Of a stretch of 62,776 bases of DNA, positions 1 to 12,060 are shown piece by piece. Where the stretch lies: contig NZ_LT546208.1 in assembly GCF_900078665.2 (NCBI RefSeq), positions 94,689 to 157,464 on the forward strand, written 5' to 3'. Position 1 is the stretch's first letter, and every line of letters starts with the position of its first letter. The position numbers were made by a program, and so were the translations under genes. Source of the DNA: Mycolicibacterium houstonense. Its GTDB lineage: Bacteria > Actinomycetota > Actinomycetes > Mycobacteriales > Mycobacteriaceae. The notes beneath the pieces were generated by a model. It saw nothing but the letters and a program-made list of their open reading frames with translations. It had not been told where the DNA came from and did no database searches.

Positions 1-2
1 CT

Positions 3-1076
3 GAGGTCCGCCGGGCGGCCATGCTCGCCGGCGATCTGCCCGTCGTGGCCGCGGCCGCCTTGACCGGCGGACGGTCCGCGCTGGCTGAGTTCGGATTGCA
101 GGTGGGGCGTCCGGTCGGCCCGATGCTCGCGCAGACGGCGACCGGTGTCGCCGACGCACTCGAACGGCTCGGTGGCACAGCGGTTCTGGAAGCGAAGCTC
201 GACGGTGCCCGTGTGCAGATCCACCGCAAGGGCGCCGAGGTCTCGGTCTACACCCGCAGCCTCGATGACGTCACCCACCGCTTGCCCGAGGTCGTCGAGG
301 CGACGCTGGCGCTGGCCGCCACCGACCTGATCGCCGACGCCGAGACCATCGCGCTGCGTCCCGACAGACGCCCGCACCCGTTCCAGGTCACCGCCGCCCG
401 GTTCGGCCGCAAGACGCCGAACGGCCTCGAACCGTTGTCGGTGTTCTTCTTCGATCTGCTGCACCTCGATGGCCAGGACCTGCTCGACCTGTCCACCGAA
501 CACCGCCTGGCCGCACTCGACGCGCTGGTACCGCAGGACCGCCGTGTCGATCGCGTCATCACCGCCGACGCCTCCGTCGCACAGCAGTTCCTGGACCGCA
601 CGCTGGCCGCCGGCCATGAGGGCGTGATGGCGAAGTCGCCGACGGCCCCCTACGAAGCCGGCCGTCGCGGCGCCGGCTGGCTCAAGGTCAAGCCGGTCCA
701 CACCCTGGATCTGGTGGTGCTGGCGGTCGAATGGGGGTCAGGACGACGCACCGGCAAACTGTCCAACATCCACCTGGGCGCCCGGGACCCCGAGACCGCC
801 GGATACGTGATGCTGGGCAAGACATTCAAGGGCATGACCGACGCGATGCTGGCCTGGCAGACCGAGCGGTTCCGAGAACTGCAGGTCTCCGACGACGGCT
901 GGGTGGTCACGGTCCGGCCCGAGCAGGTCGTCGAGATCGCGTTCGACGGCGTCCAGCGGTCCACCCGCTACCCGGGCGGTGTCGCCCTGCGCTTCGCCCG
1001 AGTACTGCGCTACCGGGACGACAAGACCCCCGGCGAAGCGGACACGATCGACACCGTGCGGGGCTTCCTCGCCTGA
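3..1076 (+). CDS. ligB: ATP-dependent DNA ligase, C-terminal part (LigB-like)
   Basis: This is an ATP-dependent DNA ligase that seals nicks through a lysine-AMP intermediate. The frame is open from base 3, so the N-terminus lies outside the window; an internal ATG at 21 is probably not the start. Counting from that ATG, the nucleotidyl lysine lies in motif I EAKLDGAR (about K59), followed by [18 protein letters not shown] (motif IV) and WLKVKP (motif V), then an OB-fold tail. The full mycobacterial LigB is about 500 residues, so roughly 150 are missing. The cstA neighbour downstream matches the Mycobacterium tuberculosis Rv3062-Rv3063 order, which supports LigB over LigC or LigD. Confidence 0.9.
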   Translation, partial: EVRRAAMLAGDLPVVAAAALTGGRSALAEFGLQVGRPVGPMLAQTATGVADALERLGGTAVLEAKLDGARVQIHRKGAEVSVYTRSLDDVTHRLPEVVEATLALAATDLIADAETIALRPDRRPHPFQVTAARFGRKTPNGLEPLSVFFFDLLHLDGQDLLDLSTEHRLAALDALVPQDRRVDRVITADASVAQQFLDRTLAAGHEGVMAKSPTAPYEAGRRGAGWLKVKPVHTLDLVVLAVEWGSGRRTGKLSNIHLGARDPETAGYVMLGKTFKGMTDAMLAWQTERFRELQVSDDGWVVTVRPEQVVEIAFDGVQRSTRYPGGVALRFARVLRYRDDKTPGEADTIDTVRGFLA

Positions 1077-1201
1077 GCGTGACCGCCCCGGGAGGCTGCC
1101 CGCCCTGACGTCATTGCGATTTCCTGGTTAGGGTTCGGAAACCGTTGGCTCGATGAAAAGATCGAACGACGCGTACCACCATGGGCGAGCGAGGAGAGAC
1201 C

Positions 1202-3508
1202 GTGGCAACACCGGATGCCCCACCAACGGATCGCATCAAGGAGCAGGACGGCGACGTCACCTATATCCGCACCGACAAAGACCTTCCGCCGGTGGCCATA
1301 ATTGATCGTCGCGGTGTCACTGCGAAACACAAGGCCATCTTCGCGATCATCGCGGTGCTCGGAGCGGTCGCCTGGGCGGTGATCGCGTTCTTCCGCGGTG
1401 AGACCGTCAACGCGGTGTGGTTCGTCATCGCCGCGATCTGCACCTATGTCATCGGCTTCCGGTTCTACGCCCGGCTGATCGAGATGAAGATCGTCCGGCC
1501 GCGCGACGACAATGCCACTCCGGCAGAGCTTTTCGAGAACGGCACGGACTACATGCCGACCGATCGGCGGGTGCTGTTCGGTCATCACTTCGCCGCGATC
1601 GCCGGGGCGGGGCCGTTGGTCGGCCCGGTGCTGGCCATGCAGATGGGCTATCTCCCCGGCACCATCTGGATCATCATCGGCGCGGTCGTGGCCGGCTGCG
1701 TCCAGGACTACCTGGTGCTGTCGATCTCGGTACGCCGGCGCGGCCGCTCGCTCGGTCAGATGGCCCGCGACGAACTCGGCGTGGTCGGCGGTGTGGCGGC
1801 GATCGTCGGCGTGCTGGTCATCATGGTGATCCTGCTGGCGGTGCTGGCCTTGGTGGTGGTCAACGCGCTGGCCGAGAGCCCGTGGGGCGTGTTCTCGATC
1901 GCGATGACGATCCCGATCGCCATCTTCATGGGCCTGTACCTGCGCTTCCTGCGGCCCGGCCGGGTTTCGGAGGTCTCGCTGATCGGCGTGGTGCTGTTGC
2001 TGCTCGCGGTGGTCGCCGGTGGGTGGGTCGCCGAAACCTCTTGGGGAGCAGACTGGTTCACGCTGTCCAAGGTGACGCTGTCGTGGTGCATCATCATCTA
2101 CGGCCTGGCCGCCTCGGTGCTGCCGGTCTGGTTCCTGCTGGCCCCACGCGATTATCTGTCGACGTTCATGAAGGTCGGCACCATCGCGCTGCTGGCCGTC
2201 GGCATCCTGATCGCGCGGCCGGTGATGGAGGCGCCCGCGATCTCGACCTTCGCCGGCAGCGGCACCGGCCCGGTGTTCGCCGGCTCCCTGTTCCCGTTCC
2301 TGTTCATCACCATCGCCTGCGGTGCCCTGTCGGGCTTCCACGCGCTGATCTCTTCGGGCACCACGCCCAAGCTGCTGGAGAAGGAAAGCCAGATGCGGCT
2401 GATCGGTTACGGCGGCATGCTGACCGAGTCGTTCGTCGCGATCATGGCCCTGATCACCGCGGCGATCCTCAACCAGCACCTGTACTTCGCGATCAATGCG
2501 CCGACGGCGGCCACCGGCACCACCGCCCAGACCGCGGCCGATTACGTCAACGGTCTCGGCTTGTCCGGCCAGCCGATCACGGCCCAGGAGATCACCGCTG
2601 CCGCCGAGGGGGTCGGGGAACAGTCGATCGTGTCGCGCACCGGCGGCGCACCGACGCTGGCCTTCGGCATGTCCGAGGTGCTGCACCAGGTGTTCGGCGG
2701 GGCCAGTTTGAAGGCGTTCTGGTACCACTTCGCGATCATGTTCGAGGCGTTGTTCATCCTCACCACGGTCGATGCCGGCACCCGCGTCGCGCGGTTCATG
2801 TTGTCCGACGGCCTGGGCAACCTCGGTGGGCCGCTGAAGAAGCTGCGCAATCCCAGCTGGCGGGTGGGCGCCTGGGCCTGCTCGGTGATCGTGGTCGCCG
2901 CGTGGGGCTCCATCCTGTTGATGGGCGTCACCGATCCGCTGGGCGGCATCAACACCCTGTTCCCGTTGTTCGGTATCGCCAATCAGTTGCTGGCCGCGAT
3001 CGCGCTGACGGTGGTCACCGTGGTGGTGATCAAACGTGGGTTGGTGAAATGGGCGTGGATCCCCGGTCTTCCGTTGTTCTGGGACCTGACGGTGACGATG
3101 ACGGCGTCGTGGCAGAAGATCTTCTCGGGTGATCCCAAGGTCGGTTACTGGAAGCAGCATTCGCAGTATGTCGCGGCCAAGGAGGCCGGGCAGTCGTCGT
3201 TCGGGGCAGCCAAGAACCCCGACCAGATCGACGCCGTCATCCGCAATACGTTCATCCAGGGCACGCTGTCGGTGGTGTTCGCACTATTGGTCTTGATCGT
3301 GTTCGTCGCGGGCGTGGTGATGGCGCTGCAGGCGCTGCGCGGTACCGGCAGGCCCTTGACCGAGGACGAGGAGGTGCCGTCGCGCATCTTCGCCCCGTCC
3401 GGGCTGATCGCCACATCGGTCGAGAAGGAGGTGCAGAAGCAGTGGGACGCCTTGCCCGGAGCACACGCCAGGCCGCACGCCACATCGGGTGGTACTGGTC
3501 AACATTGA
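1202..3508 (+). CDS. cstA: Carbon starvation protein CstA (peptide/pyruvate transporter)
   Basis: This is a large polytopic membrane protein of the CstA family, which imports peptides or pyruvate under carbon limitation. About 768 residues carry many hydrophobic helices, and the family signature is visible in the segment with GHHFAAIAGAGPLVGPVLA followed by the VQDYLVL stretch. An in-frame ATG exists at 1181, but GAGGAG at 1191-1196 sits five bases before GTG 1202, so I prefer the GTG. The C-terminal end overlaps ybdD by 67 bases, which suggests coupled expression. It is a core gene and probably unrelated to the catabolic cluster that follows. Confidence 0.93.
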   Translation: MATPDAPPTDRIKEQDGDVTYIRTDKDLPPVAIIDRRGVTAKHKAIFAIIAVLGAVAWAVIAFFRGETVNAVWFVIAAICTYVIGFRFYARLIEMKIVRPRDDNATPAELFENGTDYMPTDRRVLFGHHFAAIAGAGPLVGPVLAMQMGYLPGTIWIIIGAVVAGCVQDYLVLSISVRRRGRSLGQMARDELGVVGGVAAIVGVLVIMVILLAVLALVVVNALAESPWGVFSIAMTIPIAIFMGLYLRFLRPGRVSEVSLIGVVLLLLAVVAGGWVAETSWGADWFTLSKVTLSWCIIIYGLAASVLPVWFLLAPRDYLSTFMKVGTIALLAVGILIARPVMEAPAISTFAGSGTGPVFAGSLFPFLFITIACGALSGFHALISSGTTPKLLEKESQMRLIGYGGMLTESFVAIMALITAAILNQHLYFAINAPTAATGTTAQTAADYVNGLGLSGQPITAQEITAAAEGVGEQSIVSRTGGAPTLAFGMSEVLHQVFGGASLKAFWYHFAIMFEALFILTTVDAGTRVARFMLSDGLGNLGGPLKKLRNPSWRVGAWACSVIVVAAWGSILLMGVTDPLGGINTLFPLFGIANQLLAAIALTVVTVVVIKRGLVKWAWIPGLPLFWDLTVTMTASWQKIFSGDPKVGYWKQHSQYVAAKEAGQSSFGAAKNPDQIDAVIRNTFIQGTLSVVFALLVLIVFVAGVVMALQALRGTGRPLTEDEEVPSRIFAPSGLIATSVEKEVQKQWDALPGAHARPHATSGGTGQH

Positions 3509-3645
3509 TGGGCGACAACCACTATCGCCGCTACGTCACACACCGGCAGCGCACGCATCCGGGTGAGCCGGTGCTGTCCGAGCGCGAGTACTGGAAGTTG
3601 CGGCACCGCAACACCGAGGCCAACCCGGGCGCGCGCTGCTGCTGA
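3442..3645 (+). CDS. YbdD/YjiX family small protein (CstA partner)
   Basis: This 67-residue basic protein has the YbdD/YjiX (DUF466) core: GDNHYRRYVTHRQ, then HPGEP and EREYWKLRH. In enterobacteria such proteins are encoded next to CstA or BtsT and are needed for transport activity. It begins at GTG 3442 inside the 3' end of cstA in another frame, overlapping it by 67 bases, so translational coupling is likely. A shorter version from ATG 3508 (MGDNHYRR) is also possible and would begin right at the cstA stop; that version still holds the whole family domain. Confidence 0.8.
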   Translation: MGRLARSTRQAARHIGWYWSTLMGDNHYRRYVTHRQRTHPGEPVLSEREYWKLRHRNTEANPGARCC

Positions 3646-3693
3646 GCCGACGAATCTGCTGATCGCCTGGCCGGGACCTCACGCGCGCGGCTA

Positions 3694-3712
3694 AACTGTT
3701 GGCCATACGGTA
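3694..3712. promoter_or_regulatory. Candidate TetR operator, degenerate (site 1)
   Basis: AACTGTTG-GCC-ATACGGTA matches the TACTGTAA-N3-TTACAGTA pattern at 11 of 16 arm positions. It lies 26 bp before the amidohydrolase start at 3738. It is weak alone and is supported mainly by position. Confidence 0.35.
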
Positions 3713-3737
3713 AGGCAGTCGTGAATGGAGTGGGTTC

Positions 3738-5024
3738 GTGAACAAAGACGACATGATCCTGATCAGCGTGGACGACCACATCGTCGAACCACCTGACATG
3801 TTCAAGAACCATCTACCCAAGAAGTACGCCGACGAGGCACCGCGATTGGTGCACAACCCGGACGGCAGCGATACCTGGCAGTTCCGCGACATCGTCATCC
3901 CCAACGTGGCGCTCAATGCCGTTGCCGGCCGCCCGAAGGAGGAGTACGGCCTGGAACCCCAGGGCCTCGACGAGATCCGCAAGGGTTGTTACAACGTCGA
4001 CGAGCGGGTCAAGGACATGAACGCCGGCGGCATCCTCGGCTCGATCTGCTTCCCCTCGTTCCCCGGCTTCGCCGGCCGACTGTTCGCCACCGAGGATCCG
4101 GAGTTCTCCCTGGCGCTGGTGCAGGCCTACAACGACTGGCACATCGACGAATGGTGCGGCGCCTATCCGGCCCGCTTCATTCCGATGGCACTCCCGGTGA
4201 TCTGGGACGCCGAGGCGTGTGCCGACGAGGTCCGTCGGGTGTCGAAGAAGGGCGTGCACGCGCTGACGTTCACCGAGAACCCGGCCGCCATGGGTTACCC
4301 GAGTTTCCACGACGATTATTGGACGCCGCTGTGGAAGGCGTTGTGCGACACCAACACCGTGCTCAACGTGCACATCGGCTCGTCGGGCAAGCTTGCCATC
4401 ACAGCGCCCGACGCGCCCCTGGACGTGATGATCACCCTGCAGCCGATGAACATCGTGCAGGCCGCGGCGGACCTGTTGTGGTCCAAGCCGATCAAGGACT
4501 ACCCGGATCTCAAGATCGGGCTGTCGGAGGGCGGCACCGGCTGGATTCCGTACTTCCTGGAGCGCGCGGACCGCACCTACGAGATGCACTCGACGTGGAC
4601 ACACCAGAACTTCGGCGGCAAGGTGCCGTCCGAGGTGTTCCGTGAACACTTCCTGACCTGCTTCATCTCCGACCCGGTCGGGGTGGCGCTGCGCGACAAG
4701 ATCGGCATCGACAACATCAGCTGGGAGGCCGACTACCCGCACAGCGATTCGATGTGGCCGGGTGCGCCCGAGGAGCTGTGGGATGTGCTGACCGAGAACA
4801 ACGTTCCCGACGACGAGATCAACAAGATGACGCATGAGAACGCGATGCGCTGGTACTCGTTCGATCCGTTCACCCACATCTCGCGCGAACAGGCCACCGT
4901 CGGGGCGCTACGCAAGTCCGCCGAGGGCCACGACGTGTCGATCCGGGCACTCAGCCACCACGCCCAGGGTTCCCGGGGCGACGCGCTGCACGCGGCGGCC
5001 AAGGCCAACTCCGGTTCCGAGTAG
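3738..5024 (+). CDS. Amidohydrolase family protein (TIM-barrel metal hydrolase/decarboxylase type)
   Basis: This 428-residue protein belongs to the amidohydrolase-2 group (PF04909), which includes ACMSD-like decarboxylases and C-C bond hydrolases. Metal-site signatures are VDDHIVEP near residues 11-18 (a D-x-H variant of the usual HxH), a mid-barrel histidine in NVHIGSSG, and ADYPHSD near the C-terminus with the last Asp. It starts at GTG 3738 after GGAGTGGG. It is a single gene with a degenerate operator in front and an inverted-repeat terminator behind. It is the first of four related amidohydrolases in the window. The substrate is unknown; cyclic diketone hydrolysis or decarboxylation are the likely classes of reaction. 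Confidence 0.82.
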   Translation: MNKDDMILISVDDHIVEPPDMFKNHLPKKYADEAPRLVHNPDGSDTWQFRDIVIPNVALNAVAGRPKEEYGLEPQGLDEIRKGCYNVDERVKDMNAGGILGSICFPSFPGFAGRLFATEDPEFSLALVQAYNDWHIDEWCGAYPARFIPMALPVIWDAEACADEVRRVSKKGVHALTFTENPAAMGYPSFHDDYWTPLWKALCDTNTVLNVHIGSSGKLAITAPDAPLDVMITLQPMNIVQAAADLLWSKPIKDYPDLKIGLSEGGTGWIPYFLERADRTYEMHSTWTHQNFGGKVPSEVFREHFLTCFISDPVGVALRDKIGIDNISWEADYPHSDSMWPGAPEELWDVLTENNVPDDEINKMTHENAMRWYSFDPFTHISREQATVGALRKSAEGHDVSIRALSHHAQGSRGDALHAAAKANSGSE

Positions 5025-5037
5025 TCGCCTTCTCCCG

Positions 5038-5095
5038 CGAGCAGACGCAAAACTGCCCTTTTTCATGCGAAAAGGTACAGTTTTGTGTCTGCTCG
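5038..5095. terminator. Long inverted repeat between convergent genes (repeat family copy A)
   Basis: Arms of about 25 bases, CGAGCAGACGCAAAACTG... and ...CAGTTTTGTGTCTGCTCG, flank a short loop around TTCATGCG with an inner TTTT/AAAA stem. It lies between the amidohydrolase stop (5024) and the P450 stop (5103), so it can end transcription from both sides. The outer arms recur at 32318-32367. Confidence 0.75.
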
Positions 5096-5102
5096 GCGAG
5101 CC

Positions 5103-6338
5103 CTACCGCAGCGAATACCGCACCGGGAGATGCTTGAGCCCGCCGACGAACGTGGTGGCCATGTGCTGCGGCACGCCGGCAAGCTCTGCGGAGCGTAACC
5201 GTGGCAGCAGCTCGGAGAAGAAGCTGTTGATCTCCAACCGGGCCAGTGCGGCACCGAGGCAGAAGTGCACACCGTAGCCGAACGCGATGTGTTTGTTGGG
5301 ATCTCGCCCGACATCGAAGCGGAACGGATCTACGAAGACGTCCTCGTCGCGGTTGCCCGAGACATAGGACAGCAGCACCGACTCGCCCTTCGCAATGTGT
5401 ACACCGCGAATCTCGTAGTCCTCCTGCGCGGTACGCATGAACTCCTTGACCGGTGTCGTCCACCGGACCATCTCTTCGACCGCCAGCGGCATCAGACTCA
5501 TGTCGTTCTGGAGCCGGGCCAGTTGGTCGGGATTCTGCAGCAGGGCGTGCATGCCGCCGGAAATGCTGGCACTACTGGTGTCGTGGCCGGCAGCGGCGAT
5601 GATCGCGTAGTAGGACACCGTGTCGATGTCGGACAACGGCTCCCCGTCCAGGGTGGCGTTGGCGATCGTCGAAGCCAAGTCGTCGGTCGGACTGGCCCGA
5701 CGCGAGGCGGTCAGTTCGGTGAAGTACTGAAACATCTCGAGTAGCGCCATGCCCTGCTCTTCCATGCTGGTGCCGCGCTTGAACTCGTCGTCGTCGCTGC
5801 CGAACAGTTCTTGGGTGAGCTTGAGCATGAACGCGAAGTCGGACTCGGGCACGCCGAGCAGCGTCATGATCATGTACAACGGATAGTTCACGGCGACCTG
5901 CTGCACGAAATCGCATTCCGGGCCTTCATCGACCATCCGGTCGACGAACCGCTTGGCCAGTTCGTCGGCGCGATCCTTCAACGCGCGCATGGCCTTCGGC
6001 CGAAACCAGTTGGCTCCGATGGCCCGTAGGTCGCGGTGCAGTGGGTCGTCCGTATGGATCAACGTCCGGATGCCGATCGCGGCCTGCTGCTCGTCGCCCT
6101 CGCGGGTGACCAGCACCGGACGCGGCGAGTTGGTGAAGATGTCGTTGGCACGCTCGATCTTCATGATGTCCGCGTGCTTGGTGATCGCCCAGAACGGGGC
6201 ATAGTCGGGGACCTCGACCCACGACACCGGGGCGTTGGCCCGCAGGTGGGCGAGATCCGCGTGCAATGTCGCCTCGTCGGCGTACGCCGACGGGTCGGCG
6301 AACATCTTGGCGGCATCGTCGATCACGCGTGTGCTCAC
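5103..6338 (-). CDS. Cytochrome P450
   Basis: This is a soluble bacterial P450 of 411 residues. The haem ligand motif is FGYGVHFCLG with Cys near 360; the I-helix has AAGHDTSSAS; the K-helix contains EEMVRW. The EEMVRWTTPVKEFMRTA segment resembles the mycobacterial CYP125/CYP142/CYP188-189 type of enzymes that oxidise sterols and related lipids, but I cannot name the subfamily. The start is GTG 6338, placed by GAGGAG six bases upstream. It overlaps the stop of the LLM gene upstream as GTGA, so the two are translationally coupled. Ferredoxin and reductase partners are not encoded beside it. Confidence 0.93.
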   Translation of the reverse strand: MSTRVIDDAAKMFADPSAYADEATLHADLAHLRANAPVSWVEVPDYAPFWAITKHADIMKIERANDIFTNSPRPVLVTREGDEQQAAIGIRTLIHTDDPLHRDLRAIGANWFRPKAMRALKDRADELAKRFVDRMVDEGPECDFVQQVAVNYPLYMIMTLLGVPESDFAFMLKLTQELFGSDDDEFKRGTSMEEQGMALLEMFQYFTELTASRRASPTDDLASTIANATLDGEPLSDIDTVSYYAIIAAAGHDTSSASISGGMHALLQNPDQLARLQNDMSLMPLAVEEMVRWTTPVKEFMRTAQEDYEIRGVHIAKGESVLLSYVSGNRDEDVFVDPFRFDVGRDPNKHIAFGYGVHFCLGAALARLEINSFFSELLPRLRSAELAGVPQHMATTFVGGLKHLPVRYSLR

Positions 6339-7372
6339 GAACAACTCCTCAGTTCCTCTAGGACGGCCGTCACGGTGGACTGCGGAACGGCGGCGGGAAA
6401 GCTCGGCAGGACGCGGTCGATCACGCCCGCGCAACGGCGGCGCAGGGCCGCAGCCAATGTGTCGACCGGCTCGACGACGGCGAATGCGCCGAGCACGTCG
6501 TCGTCGATCAGCGTGCCCATCAGATCCCACTCACCGCGCTTGGACAGGCCGTGCAATTCGGTTTGCAGGTCACCCCATCCGTGCAGTTCGAGCACCCGGC
6601 GATAGGCCGGCGTCGACGCATAGAAGGCGATCTGCTTGCGCACCGGTTCAGCGGCCGAGCGCATCTGCGCCTCGTCCTGCCCCGTCACCACGAACACCGG
6701 ACAGGACACCGCGACGTCCGCGCGGGACCGGCCGGTGCTCTTCATCCCGCGCTCCAGCGCCGGGACGGTGACCTCGTCGAGGTATCGGCGCGTGGTGAAG
6801 GCATGCGCCAGTAGACCGTCGGCAACCTCGCCGCACATCTCGGTCATCAGATCGCCGACCGCGGCCACGAATACCTTTGGCACACCGTGCGGCTGGGCCT
6901 CCGGGGTGAACATCGGTGTCATCAGGGTGTGGGTGTAGAACTCGCCGTCGAAGCTCAGCGTCGTCCCGTGGTGCCAACAATCCCAGATGGCATGCAGCGC
7001 CAGGATGTACTCGCGCATCCGGCGCACCGGATGGCTCCACGGCATGCTGAACCGCTTCTCGATGTGCGGCTGGATCTGAGATCCCAGACCGAGGATGAAG
7101 CGGCCCTGAGAGTAGGCCTGCAGATCCCAGCCGAGGTGGGCCACGGTCATCGGGCTGCGGGCGAAGGCCACCGCGATACTGGTACCGATCTGCAGCCGCG
7201 TGGTGTGTTCGGCCGCCAGCAACAGCGGAAGAAACGGGTCGTGGCTGAGTTCGCCGGTCCAACAGCCGTCGTAGCCCTGGCTCTCCACGGCGGTCGCGAC
7301 CTCGGGAACCCGCCGCAGGTCACTGGGAACACCCCGATCGATCCTGAGCCCGGACGCGCTACCGCCACCCAT
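6335..7372 (-). CDS. LLM class F420-dependent oxidoreductase
   Basis: This 345-residue protein has the luciferase-like TIM-barrel fold (PF00296). Visible signatures are GYDGCWTGELSHDPF near the N-terminus, the central LQIGTSIAVAFARSPM strand, and SQGRFILGLGSQ. Such mycobacterial enzymes usually use cofactor F420 for hydride transfer to alcohols, ketones or enones. It starts at ATG 7372 only 13 bases from operator site 2 and shares a GTGA overlap with the P450 downstream. The pair reads as one oxidation operon, divergent from the carboxyltransferase gene. Confidence 0.88.
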   Translation of the reverse strand: MGGGSASGLRIDRGVPSDLRRVPEVATAVESQGYDGCWTGELSHDPFLPLLLAAEHTTRLQIGTSIAVAFARSPMTVAHLGWDLQAYSQGRFILGLGSQIQPHIEKRFSMPWSHPVRRMREYILALHAIWDCWHHGTTLSFDGEFYTHTLMTPMFTPEAQPHGVPKVFVAAVGDLMTEMCGEVADGLLAHAFTTRRYLDEVTVPALERGMKSTGRSRADVAVSCPVFVVTGQDEAQMRSAAEPVRKQIAFYASTPAYRRVLELHGWGDLQTELHGLSKRGEWDLMGTLIDDDVLGAFAVVEPVDTLAAALRRRCAGVIDRVLPSFPAAVPQSTVTAVLEELRSCS

Positions 7373-7384
7373 GGCCGCAGACGC

Positions 7385-7403
7385 TACAGTAAGCAATTCA
7401 GTA
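7385..7403. promoter_or_regulatory. TetR-type operator (site 2), divergent promoter
   Basis: TACAGTAA-GCA-ATTCAGTA matches 13 of 16 arm positions. It sits between the LLM-P450 operon (start 7372, minus) and the carboxyltransferase gene (start 7464, plus), so one regulator could control both. Confidence 0.65.
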
Positions 7404-7463
7404 TGGTCAACGGCGGTAGGCTTGGGACCCGATGGCGAACGCTCGACAAGTGAGGACGGCGCG

Positions 7464-8960
7464 ATGACGAATGACCCGGAGTGGAAGGAAACTCTCGAGG
7501 ATCTCGCGGCCCGGCGAGCGCGCTCCCACGGCATGGGCGGAGCCGAACGGCTGACCAAGCACCACGGCAAGGGCAAGCTCGATGCCCGGGCGCGGATCGC
7601 CCGGCTGCTCGATCCCGACACCTTCCAGGAGTTCGGCACGCTGGTGGGCGGCGACATCGCCGCCGACGGTCTCGTCGCCGGCTCGGGCCGCATCGACGGC
7701 ACGCCGGTGATGGTGGGCGCCGAGGACTTCACCACACTGGCCGGCAGCATCGGCCCGGGCGGCAATGCCAAGCGGTATCGCCTGGCCGAATTGGCGCTGC
7801 GCAACAAGATTCCGTTGGTGATGCTGTTGGAGGGCGCGGGTTTTCGCCCCAGCGGGGAGCACTACGGGCGCACCCCCACCGACCTGATCGCGCAGGCGAA
7901 GTGCTCGGGGAAGGTGCCCACGGTATCGGCCATCCTCGGCCCGTCGGCCGGTCACGGCGCCCTGGTGGCCCCGGTGTGCGATTTCACGATCATGAGCCGC
8001 CAGGGGGCCATCTTCACCGCGGGCCCGCCGGTGGTGAAAGAGTCGACCGGAGAGGACATCTCGAAGGAGGACCTCGGCGGGCCGGACGTGGCGCTGTCCA
8101 GCGGCGTGATCCACAACTACGCCGAGGACGACGAGACCGTCATCGACGACATCCGGCGCTACCTGTCCTACTTCCCCTCCAGCGCATGGTCATATCCCCC
8201 GACCCGGCTTGCCGACGACACCGCCGACCCACGACTCACCCCGGAGATTCTCGACATCGTCTCCCGCGACAACCGGCAGATCTACGACATGCGGGCGGTG
8301 CTCGACGAGATCTTCGATCGTCCCGACTGGTTCGAGGTGCAGCCGAAGTTCGGCCGCGCGATCATCTGCGCGCTGGCCCATCTCGGCGGCTATCCGGTCG
8401 CGGTCGTCGCCAATCAGCCGCAGGTGATGGCCGGTTCGATCGACGCCGACGCTGCGGACAAGGCCGCGCATTTCATCACGGTGGCCGACTCGTTCCACCT
8501 GCCGATCGTCTTCCTGGCCGACAATCCGGGCATGTTGCCCGGGAGCCGATCCGAGCGCAGCGGCGTGCTGCGAAGCGGGGCCAGGATGTTCGCCGCCCAG
8601 ACCGCGGCGACCACCCTCAAGCTGCACGTCACGCTCCGTAAGGCGTTCGGATTCGGCTCGATGGTGATGTCGCTGTTGGGCTTTGACGATCAGGTGGCGA
8701 CGTTCGCCTACCCCGGAGCGACCATGGGCGCGATGGGTGCGGCGGCACTGAGCGCTGCCACCCACGCCGGCGAGGACTACACCCAGGTGCTCAAGCGGAT
8801 GGAGCTCGAGGCGTCCTTCCGCTCGGCCGGCCACCTCGGGTTCGACGAGCTCATCTCCCCCGAGGAGACCCGCAACGCGCTGCTGGTCACCCTGCAACAC
8901 GGCATCTTCAGCCGTCAGGCCGTCGCCGAACCGGTGTCGCGCACGCTGATCATGCCGTAA
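7464..8960 (+). CDS. Acyl-CoA carboxylase, carboxyltransferase (beta) subunit
   Basis: This 498-residue protein carries the carboxyltransferase domain pair (PF01039) that moves CO2 from carboxybiotin to an acyl-CoA. Seen are the N-terminal KGKLDARARIARLLD, the first oxyanion region GPSAGHGALVAP, and the C-terminal half with PIVFLADNPGML and FAYPGATMGAMGAAA. An in-frame ATG at 7371 would overlap the operator, so I chose ATG 7464, preceded by GAGGAC. No biotin carboxylase or biotin carrier gene is nearby, so it must borrow an alpha subunit from elsewhere. The acyl-CoA substrate is unknown. Confidence 0.9.
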   Translation: MTNDPEWKETLEDLAARRARSHGMGGAERLTKHHGKGKLDARARIARLLDPDTFQEFGTLVGGDIAADGLVAGSGRIDGTPVMVGAEDFTTLAGSIGPGGNAKRYRLAELALRNKIPLVMLLEGAGFRPSGEHYGRTPTDLIAQAKCSGKVPTVSAILGPSAGHGALVAPVCDFTIMSRQGAIFTAGPPVVKESTGEDISKEDLGGPDVALSSGVIHNYAEDDETVIDDIRRYLSYFPSSAWSYPPTRLADDTADPRLTPEILDIVSRDNRQIYDMRAVLDEIFDRPDWFEVQPKFGRAIICALAHLGGYPVAVVANQPQVMAGSIDADAADKAAHFITVADSFHLPIVFLADNPGMLPGSRSERSGVLRSGARMFAAQTAATTLKLHVTLRKAFGFGSMVMSLLGFDDQVATFAYPGATMGAMGAAALSAATHAGEDYTQVLKRMELEASFRSAGHLGFDELISPEETRNALLVTLQHGIFSRQAVAEPVSRTLIMP

Positions 8961-8974
8961 TCCTCGTCTTGCAC

Positions 8975-9037
8975 CGCGAGCGTGCGTGTCTGCCGGTCGA
9001 AACGCCGTGCCCCATCAGCATTCTGCGCACACTCGCG
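8975..9037. terminator. Imperfect inverted repeat between convergent genes
   Basis: CGCGAGCGTGCG (8975-8986) pairs with CGCACACTCGCG (9026-9037) at 11 of 12 positions across a 39-base loop. It lies between two convergent genes and may be a weak bidirectional terminator or a decayed repeat. There is no clear T tract. Confidence 0.3.
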
Positions 9038-9066
9038 CAGGACCGACCGTGCCCAGACCGTCAGCA

Positions 9067-11682
<2,616 letters not shown>

Positions 11683-11686
<4 letters not shown>

Positions 11687-12060
11687 GCCCAAACTCCTTG
11701 TTTGTAACCACAATTCCAGACTTCGGTGATCCGGCCATCGACGACGCGGAAGATCTCCATGCTGCTGATCGTCATGGAGTTTCCGTCGGGGAACGACATC
11801 GGCGATTCGTAGACGATGGTGACGTGTTCGCCGTCGTCGCCGGCGATCACCAGCTTGAGGTCGAAGCGGATGGTCTCGAACATCGCCCAGTGGTCGACGA
11901 TTCGCTGCACCGCCTGTCGATGGGTCAGCGTCTGGGCCTCCCCCACGTCGTGACGGATCACGGTGTCGCCCATCAGTTCTTCGGCCAGTACGAAGTCGCG
12001 CTCATTCCAGACCACCAGGTTGTAGAGCTCGACGACTTCGCGGGCGGTACGCGCATTCAC
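11683..12060 (-). CDS. NTF2-like (SnoaL-type) protein
   Basis: This 125-residue protein has the cone-shaped NTF2-like fold pattern: an N-terminal helix VVELYNLVVWNERDFVLAEELM, HDVGEAQTLTHRQA, then beta strands ending MEIFRVVDGRITEVWNCG. Relatives include SnoaL cyclases, ketosteroid isomerases and small hydratases, so it may be an isomerase or dehydratase for a ring intermediate. It starts at GTG 12060, overlapping the kinase stop as GTGA, and ends overlapping the LLM start as ATGA. The activity is not certain, because many family members have no known reaction. Confidence 0.75.

Noticed and set aside
1010..3160. A 716-codon open frame on the minus strand
   Set aside because: It is antisense to cstA; its product is low-complexity (Arg, His, Asp, Gln) with no domain, a codon-bias shadow of the real gene.
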